From UBA4655 sp964585575 (GTDB taxonomy: Bacteria; Planctomycetota; Planctomycetia; Pirellulales; UBA1268): 5,052 nucleotides of DNA. The stretch covers positions 1 to 5,052 of the forward strand of contig CAZPEM010000189.1 in assembly GCA_964585575.1 (NCBI GenBank). The letters run 5' to 3'. Below are positions 1-4,974 of this stretch, one piece after another; position 1 is the stretch's first letter; the number at the start of each line of letters is the position of its first letter. The position numbers and the translations under genes are program-made. Below the pieces are notes generated by a model. The model was given only the letters and a program-made list of their open reading frames with translations, was not told where the DNA came from and did not search any database.

Positions 1-103
1 CGCCGGGGGAGCGGACGCGGAGGAGCATCAGGCGTATCCTCGCCGTAGCGACGGAACGTCTGCTCCCCCGGCGGCGATGCGGCGTCGTTCGGGCGGGTTC
101 GTG
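1..103 (+). repeat. Palindromic intergenic repeat, copy 1 (left end cut by window)
   Basis: Positions 1-17 pair with 57-73 to form a 17 bp stem with a single G·T (G·U) pair at 13/61. A smaller hairpin inside, 40-51, has a 4 bp stem and a loop CGTA, which reads UACG on the minus strand. The core 14-90 is nearly identical to copies at about 4717-4791 and 4994-5052. Resemblance to copy 2 continues weakly to about 103. The element lies just downstream of the stop of the minus-strand gene at 117-1022, so it could end that transcript or stabilise its 3' end, but no U-run is visible. Its left boundary lies outside the window. By comparison with the other copies it should begin with TGAACG. Confidence 0.9.
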
Positions 104-116
104 ACCTGGTCCCCAC

Positions 117-1022
117 TCACGGGGCCGCGGGAGCCGTCGGCCGCATCGGGCCGACGGCCGACGGGTCGGCGAGATCGACCGGGCGGTAGCCGTCGTACGC
201 CGGCATCTGCCAGAGCTGGCCTGGATCGGCCGGACCCGAGTTCGTCGTGAGCGAGGCGATGTCGAGCTGGAAGTTGATGCCGGCGACGGGCCACGAGACC
301 TCGATGAGCCTCGGCAGCGCGGCGCCCGAGGCGGGATCGACACGATGACGGCTCGTGCGGACGCTCGCGAGCCGTTCGCCAGCGGGGCTGAAGAGATGCT
401 GCTCGACGACGAGGCCGGTCGTGCCGTCGAGCAGCGTCGAACGGACGAGTTCACCGTCGGGCGAGCCGATCCGGCTGCGTACCTCGATCCGGCCGTCGGG
501 GAGCTGGAAGGGGCCCTCGTGACGGTCCTCCGGCCGAAATTCCACGAGCCCGAGCAGTTCCGGCATCCAGTCGGCGCGGATCGGCAGCAGCTGCCGGGCC
601 GCCGCATCCTGGTAGCGGTCATGCCGGCAATAGAGCATCACGGGCGGCTCGTGCCGCCGAATCCAGAGCCAGAAGAGGTCGTCGTTGGAGCCGATGTCGA
701 GCTCGTTGCCGGTGACGGTCGTCTGCGCCCGCAGCCGGAACCGGCGCGGCGGCTCGCAGGCCACCTGCGACGAGAGCCGCGGCACGCCCGGCACCGAGAG
801 CGTCGCCTGCGGCGCCATGTAGCTGCGGACCCGGTGCGTGTTGTCGTGGACGGCCGCGACGATCTGCTCGAACGTCGGATGCGCGGGGAGCGCCCGCGGC
901 AACGGCATCGTTCCGTACTGGTAGCCGCGGAGTTGCTGCGGGCAGGCCGCGCCGCTGGCGGCGAGACCGCCCACGAGCACGGCAAAGAGGAGAACGTGCG
1001 AGTGAACCCTTCCGGAGATCAT
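117..1022 (-). CDS. Secreted protein, possible lipoprotein with LolA-like fold; planctomycete hypothetical
   Basis: 301 residues. The N-terminus has a basic start, a hydrophobic stretch at about residues 9-24 and then AASGAAC with Cys27. This is a signal peptide. The residue at -3 from Cys27 is Gly rather than Leu, so a lipobox is possible but not canonical. The mature part (about 48-285) is soluble. It includes a region (95-123) with an FRLRA strand followed by LDIGSNDDLFWLWI, a pattern I associate with LolA/LppX-type beta-sheet lipoprotein carriers; this fold call is inference. Other cysteines are C89 and C132. The tail is Pro/Ala-rich. The start chosen gives the signal peptide. It overlaps the stop of the upstream gene as ATGA and is preceded by a GGGGGAGG Shine-Dalgarno sequence 4 nt away. 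The reading frame stays open far upstream, but that part is shadow of the neighbouring gene. Function is unknown; it probably acts in the periplasm or on a membrane. Confidence 0.85.
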   Translation of the reverse strand: MISGRVHSHVLLFAVLVGGLAASGAACPQQLRGYQYGTMPLPRALPAHPTFEQIVAAVHDNTHRVRSYMAPQATLSVPGVPRLSSQVACEPPRRFRLRAQTTVTGNELDIGSNDDLFWLWIRRHEPPVMLYCRHDRYQDAAARQLLPIRADWMPELLGLVEFRPEDRHEGPFQLPDGRIEVRSRIGSPDGELVRSTLLDGTTGLVVEQHLFSPAGERLASVRTSRHRVDPASGAALPRLIEVSWPVAGINFQLDIASLTTNSGPADPGQLWQMPAYDGYRPVDLADPSAVGPMRPTAPAAP

Positions 1023-1501
1023 GCCGCCTCCCCCGACCAGAGCAGTTCGGTGAGCTTGTGGGCGACGTCGTCCGAGGCTCCCTCCATCGTGCGGATCCGG
1101 TATTCCGTGGCACGTCGCGGACAGATCACCCGAAGCGTCGGCGGGCCACTCTCCGGCGGCCCCCCCTGCTCCGCCACCCGCAGCACGCGGCGGCGCACGA
1201 GAAACAGCGCAAGCAGGTATCGCAGCCTCGCTTCGACCTCGTCTCCCTCGAGACGCTCGAGCACGTCGAGCAGGACGTCGGGGGACGCGAGCGACGGCCC
1301 CTTCGCCCGGGCCTCGGGCATCGTCGATATCCACCAGGCGATGGTCTGCTGCGGCGGTCCACGCCAAGCGTCGGCCAAGACGTCCACCCGCTCGATCGAG
1401 CCGCCGGCCCTGACGAGCGCGGAATAGAACCTCTCGCCCGGCTCGATCGACCGGCCCGTCTCGGCGCACTGGCATGTCGGCCGGCGTATGGTGAGGTCCA
1501 T
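1019..1501 (-). CDS. Conserved planctomycete-type hypothetical protein (CxC near N-terminus)
   Basis: 160 residues, function unknown. The N-terminus carries C10-Q-C12 followed by AETGRSIEPGERFYSAL (residues 13-29), then DAWRGPPQQTIAWWISTMP (44-62), a helical leucine-rich stretch VLLDVLERL...LRYLLALFLVRRRVLRV (77-109), and a C-terminal strand with C127-P-R-R (127-130). I recognise this arrangement as one typical of short planctomycete proteins encoded next to a secreted partner, but know of no assigned function. Three cysteines could bind a metal or be part of a zinc-finger-like fold, but the spacing matches no standard finger. There is no signal peptide or membrane segment. The frame is open upstream to about 1900, but that part is low-complexity Arg/Gly shadow of the phosphatase gene, so the Met at 1501 is preferred. 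The Shine-Dalgarno is weak (GGGAAA). Its stop overlaps the next start as ATGA, so the two genes are probably translationally coupled. Confidence 0.85.
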   Translation of the reverse strand: MDLTIRRPTCQCAETGRSIEPGERFYSALVRAGGSIERVDVLADAWRGPPQQTIAWWISTMPEARAKGPSLASPDVLLDVLERLEGDEVEARLRYLLALFLVRRRVLRVAEQGGPPESGPPTLRVICPRRATEYRIRTMEGASDDVAHKLTELLWSGEAA

Positions 1502-1650
1502 GGGATTTCCCGGGAGGGCCGCGGATCGTAGGGACTCGGCGGGGCCCGGTTCAAACCCGGTTTCGCCGGCGTCGCCTCGACAACCGGCCCCGTGCGAAGC
1601 CGGGGCCCCTGCGGGACCGCGAGAAGCTGGGGGGCTCGCCGCCCGACCGC
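1502..1650. other. Intergenic spacer between the phosphatase gene and the B-A operon
   Basis: 149 bp of non-coding sequence, presumably holding the leader and promoter of the minus-strand pair at 117-1501. I see no convincing -10/-35 pair. The only structures seen are a small perfect hairpin (1586-1607) and an imperfect palindrome around 1545-1560. Confidence 0.5.
1586..1607 (-). terminator. Possible terminator-like hairpin after the HAD phosphatase gene
   Basis: GGCCCC (1586-1591) pairs with GGGGCC (1602-1607) around a 10 nt loop, 44 nt past the phosphatase stop in its direction of transcription. There is no following T-run on either strand, so this is at best a weak or Rho-aided stop, or simply a chance GC palindrome. 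Confidence 0.25.
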
Positions 1651-2496
1651 TCAGGCCAAAATCCAGTCCACGACCGCCGCGATGCCCCCGTCGTCGTTCG
1701 TGGGCGCCACCCGGTCCGCGGCGGCGATCGCCTCGCTCGTCGCGTTGCCCATCGCGACGCCGAGCCCCGCCCCCTGCAGCATCGGCACGTCGTTGACGTC
1801 GTCGCCGACCGCGCAGATCTCGGCGGCCTCGATCCCCCAGCCGTCGGCGAGTCGAGCCACGCTCGACCACTTCGTGACGCCCGCCGGCGCGATCTCGCAC
1901 ATCCAGTGCCGGTACCGCGGACTCCGGATCACGTGGAGCGACAGGGCATCGGGCCAGGCAGCCACGAGCTCATCCTCCACGGCGACCATCGCCTCGCGGC
2001 TGCCCATCGTGAAGCCCGCAAACGCCCCGGCGGGCGGACGCTCGTGGAGATCGGGCACGACCCTCGCGACCGGCCGGTTGAGCTCGAGGTACTCCTGGAT
2101 GCCGGGCTCCCGGGAGAGCTCCTTCGCGCAGTGAAAATCGAAGCCTTCGGAGAAGCTGTCGGTGTAGACGACCGCCTCGTGCCCCCGGGAAGCGATCCTC
2201 GCGAGCACCCCTTCCAGCACCCCCTCGCCGAACGACGCACGGTAGAGCGTGGAGTGCCCGTCGCCGGAATCCTTGACGAGCGCGCCCGACGCGGTGACGA
2301 TCGGACCGCGCAGCCCGAGCGTCTCGGCGACGCCGAGCGTGTCGCGATACCGTCGTCCCGTGGCGAGTACCACCCGCACGCCGCCATCGACCGCGCGGCG
2401 GACGGCCGCGGCGGTGCCGGGGGCGACCTCGTGGCGACCGTCGAGCACGGTTCCATCGACGTCGAGCACGAGGAGGCGGATGGGGCGGTGCGGCAT
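1651..2496 (-). CDS. Cof-type HAD-IIB family hydrolase (sugar-phosphate-type phosphatase)
   Basis: 281 residues, the usual length for Cof/YbiV-like HAD-IIB phosphatases, which remove phosphate from small sugar phosphates or related metabolites in the cytoplasm with Mg2+. All four HAD motifs are present. Motif I is LDVDGT (11-16), with D12 as nucleophile and D14 as acid/base. Motif II is LATGR (44-48), with T46. Motif III is K209 in GVTKWSS. Motif IV is GDDVNDVPML (231-240), with D232 and D236 as metal ligands. The region about 85-195 is the C2B cap that sets substrate specificity, and the specificity cannot be read here. The start is the Met just before the first beta strand. The frame runs further upstream into the antisense of the Rieske gene, which is shadow. 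No Shine-Dalgarno precedes this ATG. It is divergent from the Rieske gene across 18 bp. Confidence 0.95.
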   Translation of the reverse strand: MPHRPIRLLVLDVDGTVLDGRHEVAPGTAAAVRRAVDGGVRVVLATGRRYRDTLGVAETLGLRGPIVTASGALVKDSGDGHSTLYRASFGEGVLEGVLARIASRGHEAVVYTDSFSEGFDFHCAKELSREPGIQEYLELNRPVARVVPDLHERPPAGAFAGFTMGSREAMVAVEDELVAAWPDALSLHVIRSPRYRHWMCEIAPAGVTKWSSVARLADGWGIEAAEICAVGDDVNDVPMLQGAGLGVAMGNATSEAIAAADRVAPTNDDGGIAAVVDWILA

Positions 2497-2514
2497 TCCA
2501 GCTATAGTAGCGGC
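2497..2514. promoter_or_regulatory. Putative symmetric bidirectional promoter (-10 type) between divergent start codons
   Basis: The 18 bp spacer contains the palindrome CTATAG (2502-2507). Read on plus, TATAGT (2503-2508) matches the TATAAT consensus at 5 of 6 positions. Six bases separate it from 2515, so the ideal +1 is exactly the A of the Rieske ATG. Read on minus, TACTAT (2509-2504) matches at 4 of 6 positions including the key A and last T, with +1 expected at 2496/2497, at or one base before the phosphatase ATG. Neither gene has a Shine-Dalgarno, which fits leaderless transcripts. No -35 element is recognisable on either side. This is inference from base pattern and spacing only. Confidence 0.45.
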
Positions 2515-2850
2515 ATGCAGGAAACCAATCCCTTCCACCCCGTCGCCCGCGTGGGCGAGATCCCCGTGGGCACCGGCAAGACCGTCGAGGTCAACGGGCG
2601 GCTCGTCGCCGTCTTCTTCGATGGCGAGCGGTACTCGGCGATCGACGACCTCTGCCCGCACATGGGCGCTTCGCTCGGCGCGGGCGTGCTGCGGGAGGGA
2701 ACGGTCGTCTGCCCCTGGCACGCCTGGCGGTTTCGGCTCTGCGACGGCGCGTGGTGCGACAGCCCGAACCTCAAGGTCGAAGTCTTCGAGACCCGGCTCG
2801 TCGGCGACGTGGTGGAGGCCCGCGTCCCGCCGGGCGAGTCGCTGGCGTGA
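2515..2850 (+). CDS. Small Rieske [2Fe-2S] protein (NirD/ferredoxin-component type)
   Basis: 111 residues, the size of stand-alone Rieske ferredoxins such as the small subunit of nitrite reductase (NirD) or the ferredoxin component of aromatic-ring dioxygenases. These are soluble electron carriers. The cluster ligands are clear: C47-P-H49 and, 16 residues later, C66-P-W-H69. The flanking strands are also typical (VEVNGRLVAVFFDGERYSAI at 24-43). There is no transmembrane or Tat segment, so it is not the respiratory Rieske subunit. Two extra cysteines, C76 and C81, lie just after the second motif; they are not at the positions of the disulfide found in high-potential Rieske proteins. No oxygenase, nitrite reductase or reductase gene is nearby, so the redox partner is unknown. 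The ATG chosen begins the conserved domain; the open frame upstream is antisense of the phosphatase. There is no Shine-Dalgarno. It converges on the next gene with a 7 bp gap. Confidence 0.93.
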   Translation: MQETNPFHPVARVGEIPVGTGKTVEVNGRLVAVFFDGERYSAIDDLCPHMGASLGAGVLREGTVVCPWHAWRFRLCDGAWCDSPNLKVEVFETRLVGDVVEARVPPGESLA

Positions 2851-2857
2851 TCGGCCG

Positions 2858-3544
2858 TCAGGCGACGGCGATCGTCTCGCCGGGGGCGAGCACGCGGGCG
2901 TCGGCGAGCTTCTGCGAGGTGATGGCTGCGGCCCAGGCGGCGGCATCCTGTTCGATCGGCGGCCAGGTGCCGTAGTGGCTCGGCAGGGCCAGCTTCGGGC
3001 GGAGCAGCCGCACCGCCTCGACCGCGTCCTCGGGACCCATGGTGAAGACGTCGCCGATCGGCAGGATCGCGGCGGACAGGCCCACGCGGCCGATCCGCTC
3101 CATGTCCGAAAAGACCGCCGTGTCGCCGGCGAAGAAGATCCGCGTGCCGCCGAGGTCGAGCAGGAAGCTGCCCGGGTTGCCGCCGCTTGAGCCGTCGGGG
3201 AGCGTCGAGGAGTGGAAGGCGAGCTCCATCTTCGCCGTGCCGCCGGGCACCTTCACGCGGCCGCCGTGGTTCATCGGCTGGCAGTGGGAGACGCCGTGCT
3301 TGCCGAGCCACTGCGTGATCTCGAAGTTCGCGACCACGACCGCCTTCGTCCGCTTGGCGATCGCGACGCAGTCGGCGACGTGGTCGAAATGGCCGTGCGT
3401 GAGCAGGATCGCGTCGCACTCGACGTCGGCCGCACGCATCGACGCCGAGGGGTTCTCGTCGAGAAAGGGATCGACGAGGAGACGGCCGGCGGCCGTCGTC
3501 ACGAGCCACGTCGCGTGGCCAAGCCAGGTCAGTTCGGTGGGCAT
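2858..3544 (-). CDS. UPF0173-type metal-dependent hydrolase (metallo-beta-lactamase fold)
   Basis: 228 residues, matching the usual length of UPF0173 (YtkL-like) proteins. The N-terminus has the family hallmark LTWLGHATWLV (5-15). The metal-binding motif is H50-G-H52-F-D54-H55. Further likely ligands are D141 in FFAGDTA (137-143) and H190 in PSHYGTWP (188-195). The family motif NHGG is at 92-95 and carries H93. All the expected two-metal ligands are present, so an active hydrolase is expected, but the physiological substrate of this family is not established. The start at 3544 sits directly before the first strand and behind a good Shine-Dalgarno. It overlaps the upstream Pgi-like gene by 16 bp, so the two are probably co-transcribed and translationally coupled. 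The longer open frame to 3706 is shadow of that gene. Confidence 0.95.
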   Translation of the reverse strand: MPTELTWLGHATWLVTTAAGRLLVDPFLDENPSASMRAADVECDAILLTHGHFDHVADCVAIAKRTKAVVVANFEITQWLGKHGVSHCQPMNHGGRVKVPGGTAKMELAFHSSTLPDGSSGGNPGSFLLDLGGTRIFFAGDTAVFSDMERIGRVGLSAAILPIGDVFTMGPEDAVEAVRLLRPKLALPSHYGTWPPIEQDAAAWAAAITSQKLADARVLAPGETIAVA

Positions 3545-4599
3545 GGTTCCTCTCTCCTCGGGTCGAAAATCGGTTCCGCGTCGAGCCTTCGGCCCACCAC
3601 TGTCGCGATCGCGAGCATCTGAAGCAACTGCCCGACCGCATGCTCGTCGAGCCGGGGCATCCGGATCGCCGCCACGTCGCGACCGTGCGCCGCCCGCGCG
3701 GCCCATGGGACTCCATGGTGATCGAGCAGCGGGTCCCGCCGCGGTTCGCCGATCGAGACGGCGACGGTGGCCTCAGACCGCGATGGCCCCGCGCGGAGGG
3801 CGTCGAGCCACGATGAGACCGCGGCCAGCCGCCGGGATTCCCGGCACTCGAGCCTCACGCCGCGGGCGGCCGGCGCCGGCCAGAGGCAGAAGGCGACCGG
3901 GTTCGTCGACGGTGGCGCTTCGGCGAAGCGGTCGTTCATCGCGACCGCCCCCTCGAGCAATCGCACCACGTCGATCCCGACGATCGCCGCGGGCAGGAGC
4001 GTCGCGGCGGTGAACGGCGAGATCCCCGGAGCCCGCAGTTCGGCGAACCGTTCCTCCGGCAGCACGCTGGAGCGGTCGATCGCCGGCCGCAGCAGGTCCA
4101 CCGCCCCCCGCACCGTGCCGTCGCGTTCGCCGTCGTCGATCGCCACGATGCCGATGCGGTCGAGGAGATCGTCGCGGAAGGCAGCCGGCGGCCCGGTGAC
4201 GACGTCGAGCAGGCCCGCGATGGCGTCGCCGTCGAAGTCGTTTCCCGCAAAGAACAGCCGCGGCCTGCCTCCCCGCTCGCCACGCTCGAGATGGTTGTGG
4301 AAGGGATGGCAGCAGGTCGCGAAGAGGATCCGCATCGCATGGTGCGGCGGGCCGGCCGCGACGAACACGAGCCGGTCGACCGACTCGCGGATCCGCCTCG
4401 CCCGCGCAAGCACCGCAAAAAGCTCGCTCGCCGTGCGGTTCGTGCCGTAGTCCGCAAGCAGGTCCGCCGGCCCGCGGACGACCTCGCCGCCGATCACCTC
4501 CGCGCGGGCGGCCTCGAACAGCGTCGCCTCCTCCGCCGAGACCGCCGCCGGCGCGACGAGGAGAGGATCTTCTGGCGGTCGTGGGCGAATGACGCTCAT
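3529..4599 (-). CDS. Divergent glucose-6-phosphate isomerase homologue, probably a pseudoenzyme
   Basis: 356 residues, shorter than the usual 450-550 of Pgi. Several stretches recall the planctomycete Pgi type: CCHPFHNHLERGERGGRPRL (96-115), FFAGNDFDGDAIAGLLDVV (116-134), LLPAAIVGIDVVRLLEGAVAMN (201-222) and LDEHAVGQLLQMLAIATVV (317-335). The function-bearing parts look lost. The N-terminal SIS glycine loop, expected as GIGGSYMGAR, reads AAGPPHHAMR (81-90). The phosphate-binding SKSGGT region reads AIDDGERDG (153-161). The segment with the catalytic Glu (AES-GK) and His (DLHS-GQ) appears deleted between about 265 and 285. The C-terminal catalytic Lys region after about 345 is also missing. 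The frame is intact with no stop or frameshift, so a retained regulatory or binding role is more likely than fresh decay. Family resemblance is from recalled motifs, not an alignment. The Shine-Dalgarno is weak (GAAGAAG, 7 nt spacing). The 3' end overlaps the next gene. Confidence 0.82.
   Translation of the reverse strand: MSVIRPRPPEDPLLVAPAAVSAEEATLFEAARAEVIGGEVVRGPADLLADYGTNRTASELFAVLARARRIRESVDRLVFVAAGPPHHAMRILFATCCHPFHNHLERGERGGRPRLFFAGNDFDGDAIAGLLDVVTGPPAAFRDDLLDRIGIVAIDDGERDGTVRGAVDLLRPAIDRSSVLPEERFAELRAPGISPFTAATLLPAAIVGIDVVRLLEGAVAMNDRFAEAPPSTNPVAFCLWPAPAARGVRLECRESRRLAAVSSWLDALRAGPSRSEATVAVSIGEPRRDPLLDHHGVPWAARAAHGRDVAAIRMPRLDEHAVGQLLQMLAIATVVGRRLDAEPIFDPRREEPCPPN
3554..3559 (-). promoter_or_regulatory. 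Ribosome binding site of the UPF0173 gene, inside the Pgi-like gene
   Basis: GAGGAG on the minus strand lies 9 nt before the ATG at 3544, with a second AGAGGA core closer in (3548-3553). Both lie within the last codons of the upstream gene (encoding RREE), and they decide the start at 3544. Confidence 0.75.
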
Positions 4600-4672
4600 G
4601 GAGATGCTTCTTCACACGTTTTCCCTTGCGATCGCCGATCGGAAAAGCCCCCAGTCTCCCAATGGCTGCTCC
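4600..4672. other. Upstream region of the Pgi-like gene, with a possible dyad
   Basis: This must hold the promoter of the minus-strand F-E pair unless transcription starts beyond the repeats. TTTTCC (4619-4624) and GGAAAA (4641-4646) are mirror-complementary arms around a centre containing CGATCGCCGATCG (4629-4641 region). This could be an operator, but inner bases do not continue the symmetry. No clear -10/-35 pair is seen. Confidence 0.3.
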
Positions 4673-4802
4673 GATGCTGAACGCCCTCCGGGGGGGCGTG
4701 GTCGGGGGTCGGGGAACGCGGAGGAGCCTCAGGCGTATCCTCGCCGAAGCGACGGAGTGTCTGCTCCCCCGGCGGCAATGCGGCGTCGTTCACGCTGGGT
4801 TC
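4673..4802 (+). repeat. Palindromic intergenic repeat, copy 2 (left arm altered)
   Basis: GATGCTGAACGCC (4673-4685) is identical to the sequence that begins copy 3. The core from about 4717 to 4791 matches copies 1 and 3 closely and includes CTGCTCCCCC (4761-4770) and the shared right end GCGGCGTCGTTC (4780-4791). The left arm differs: a G-rich stretch (4687-4714) replaces the GGGAGCGGAC arm, so the long stem is lost. The small hairpin TCGC-CGAA-GCGA (4741-4752) remains and reads UUCG in its minus-strand loop. TGAACG (4678-4683) and CGTTCA (4787-4792) form 6 bp inverted ends of a 115 bp unit. Confidence 0.88.
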
Positions 4803-4933
4803 GGGGCTACCCATGCCCATCGCCGGACGCTCGCTACGGGCATCCTGCCCTCCGCTCGCTCGGATGCCGACTTCGCACCGCAATCCTTGCTTCGCTCGTC
4901 GGCATACGCCGGCTCCTGGGCACGGGCAGCCCC
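4803..4933. repeat. Large inverted-repeat element, multi-branched, distinct from the three-copy repeat
   Basis: The ends 4803-4826 and 4909-4933 are complementary over about 24 bp. They have two A·C pairs on plus (G·U on minus) and a small internal loop. Inside are a 5 bp hairpin GGGCA-TCC-TGCCC (4838-4850) and an 8 bp perfect stem ATGCCGAC (4864-4871) with GTCGGCAT (4898-4905). Because both end mismatches become G·U on minus, minus-strand RNA would fold better. The spurious 118-codon frame over 4596-4952 is not credible as a gene. Confidence 0.75.
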
Positions 4934-4974
4934 TCACAGTCAAGCGTAGCACTCAATGATCACACAGGCACCTT
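4934..4974. other. Short less GC-rich spacer between structured elements
   Basis: About 40 bp between the inverted-repeat element and copy 3, visibly richer in A and T than the surroundings. It contains TGATCA (4958-4963). No gene or promoter can be supported. Confidence 0.3.

Noticed and set aside
345..1427. Long plus-strand open frame of 360 codons
   Set aside because: It is antisense to two genes with clear protein character, is Arg/Pro/Ser-rich, has no recognisable domain and reflects high GC content.
1545..1560. tRNA T-arm look-alike (CCCGG-TTCAAAC-CCGG)
   Set aside because: No matching acceptor, D or anticodon arm is found at the right distance on either strand; the spacer is GC-rich and palindromic by chance.
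1906..2514. N-terminal extension of the Rieske protein
   Set aside because: The frame is open upstream but lies antisense to the conserved HAD phosphatase; the domain begins at the Met at 2515 and known family lengths fit 111 residues.
3039..4013. Plus-strand open frame of 324 codons
   Set aside because: It is the shadow of the UPF0173 and Pgi-like genes, with low-complexity Arg/Ser/Pro composition in its second half.
3529..4599. Frameshifted Pgi pseudogene
   Set aside because: No in-frame stop or frame change is needed to follow the Pgi-like stretches from start to end; missing parts look like internal deletion and divergence within an intact frame.
4596..4952. 118-codon minus-strand frame
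   Set aside because: It spans the structured repeats, has no domain, and its composition follows the repeat sequence.
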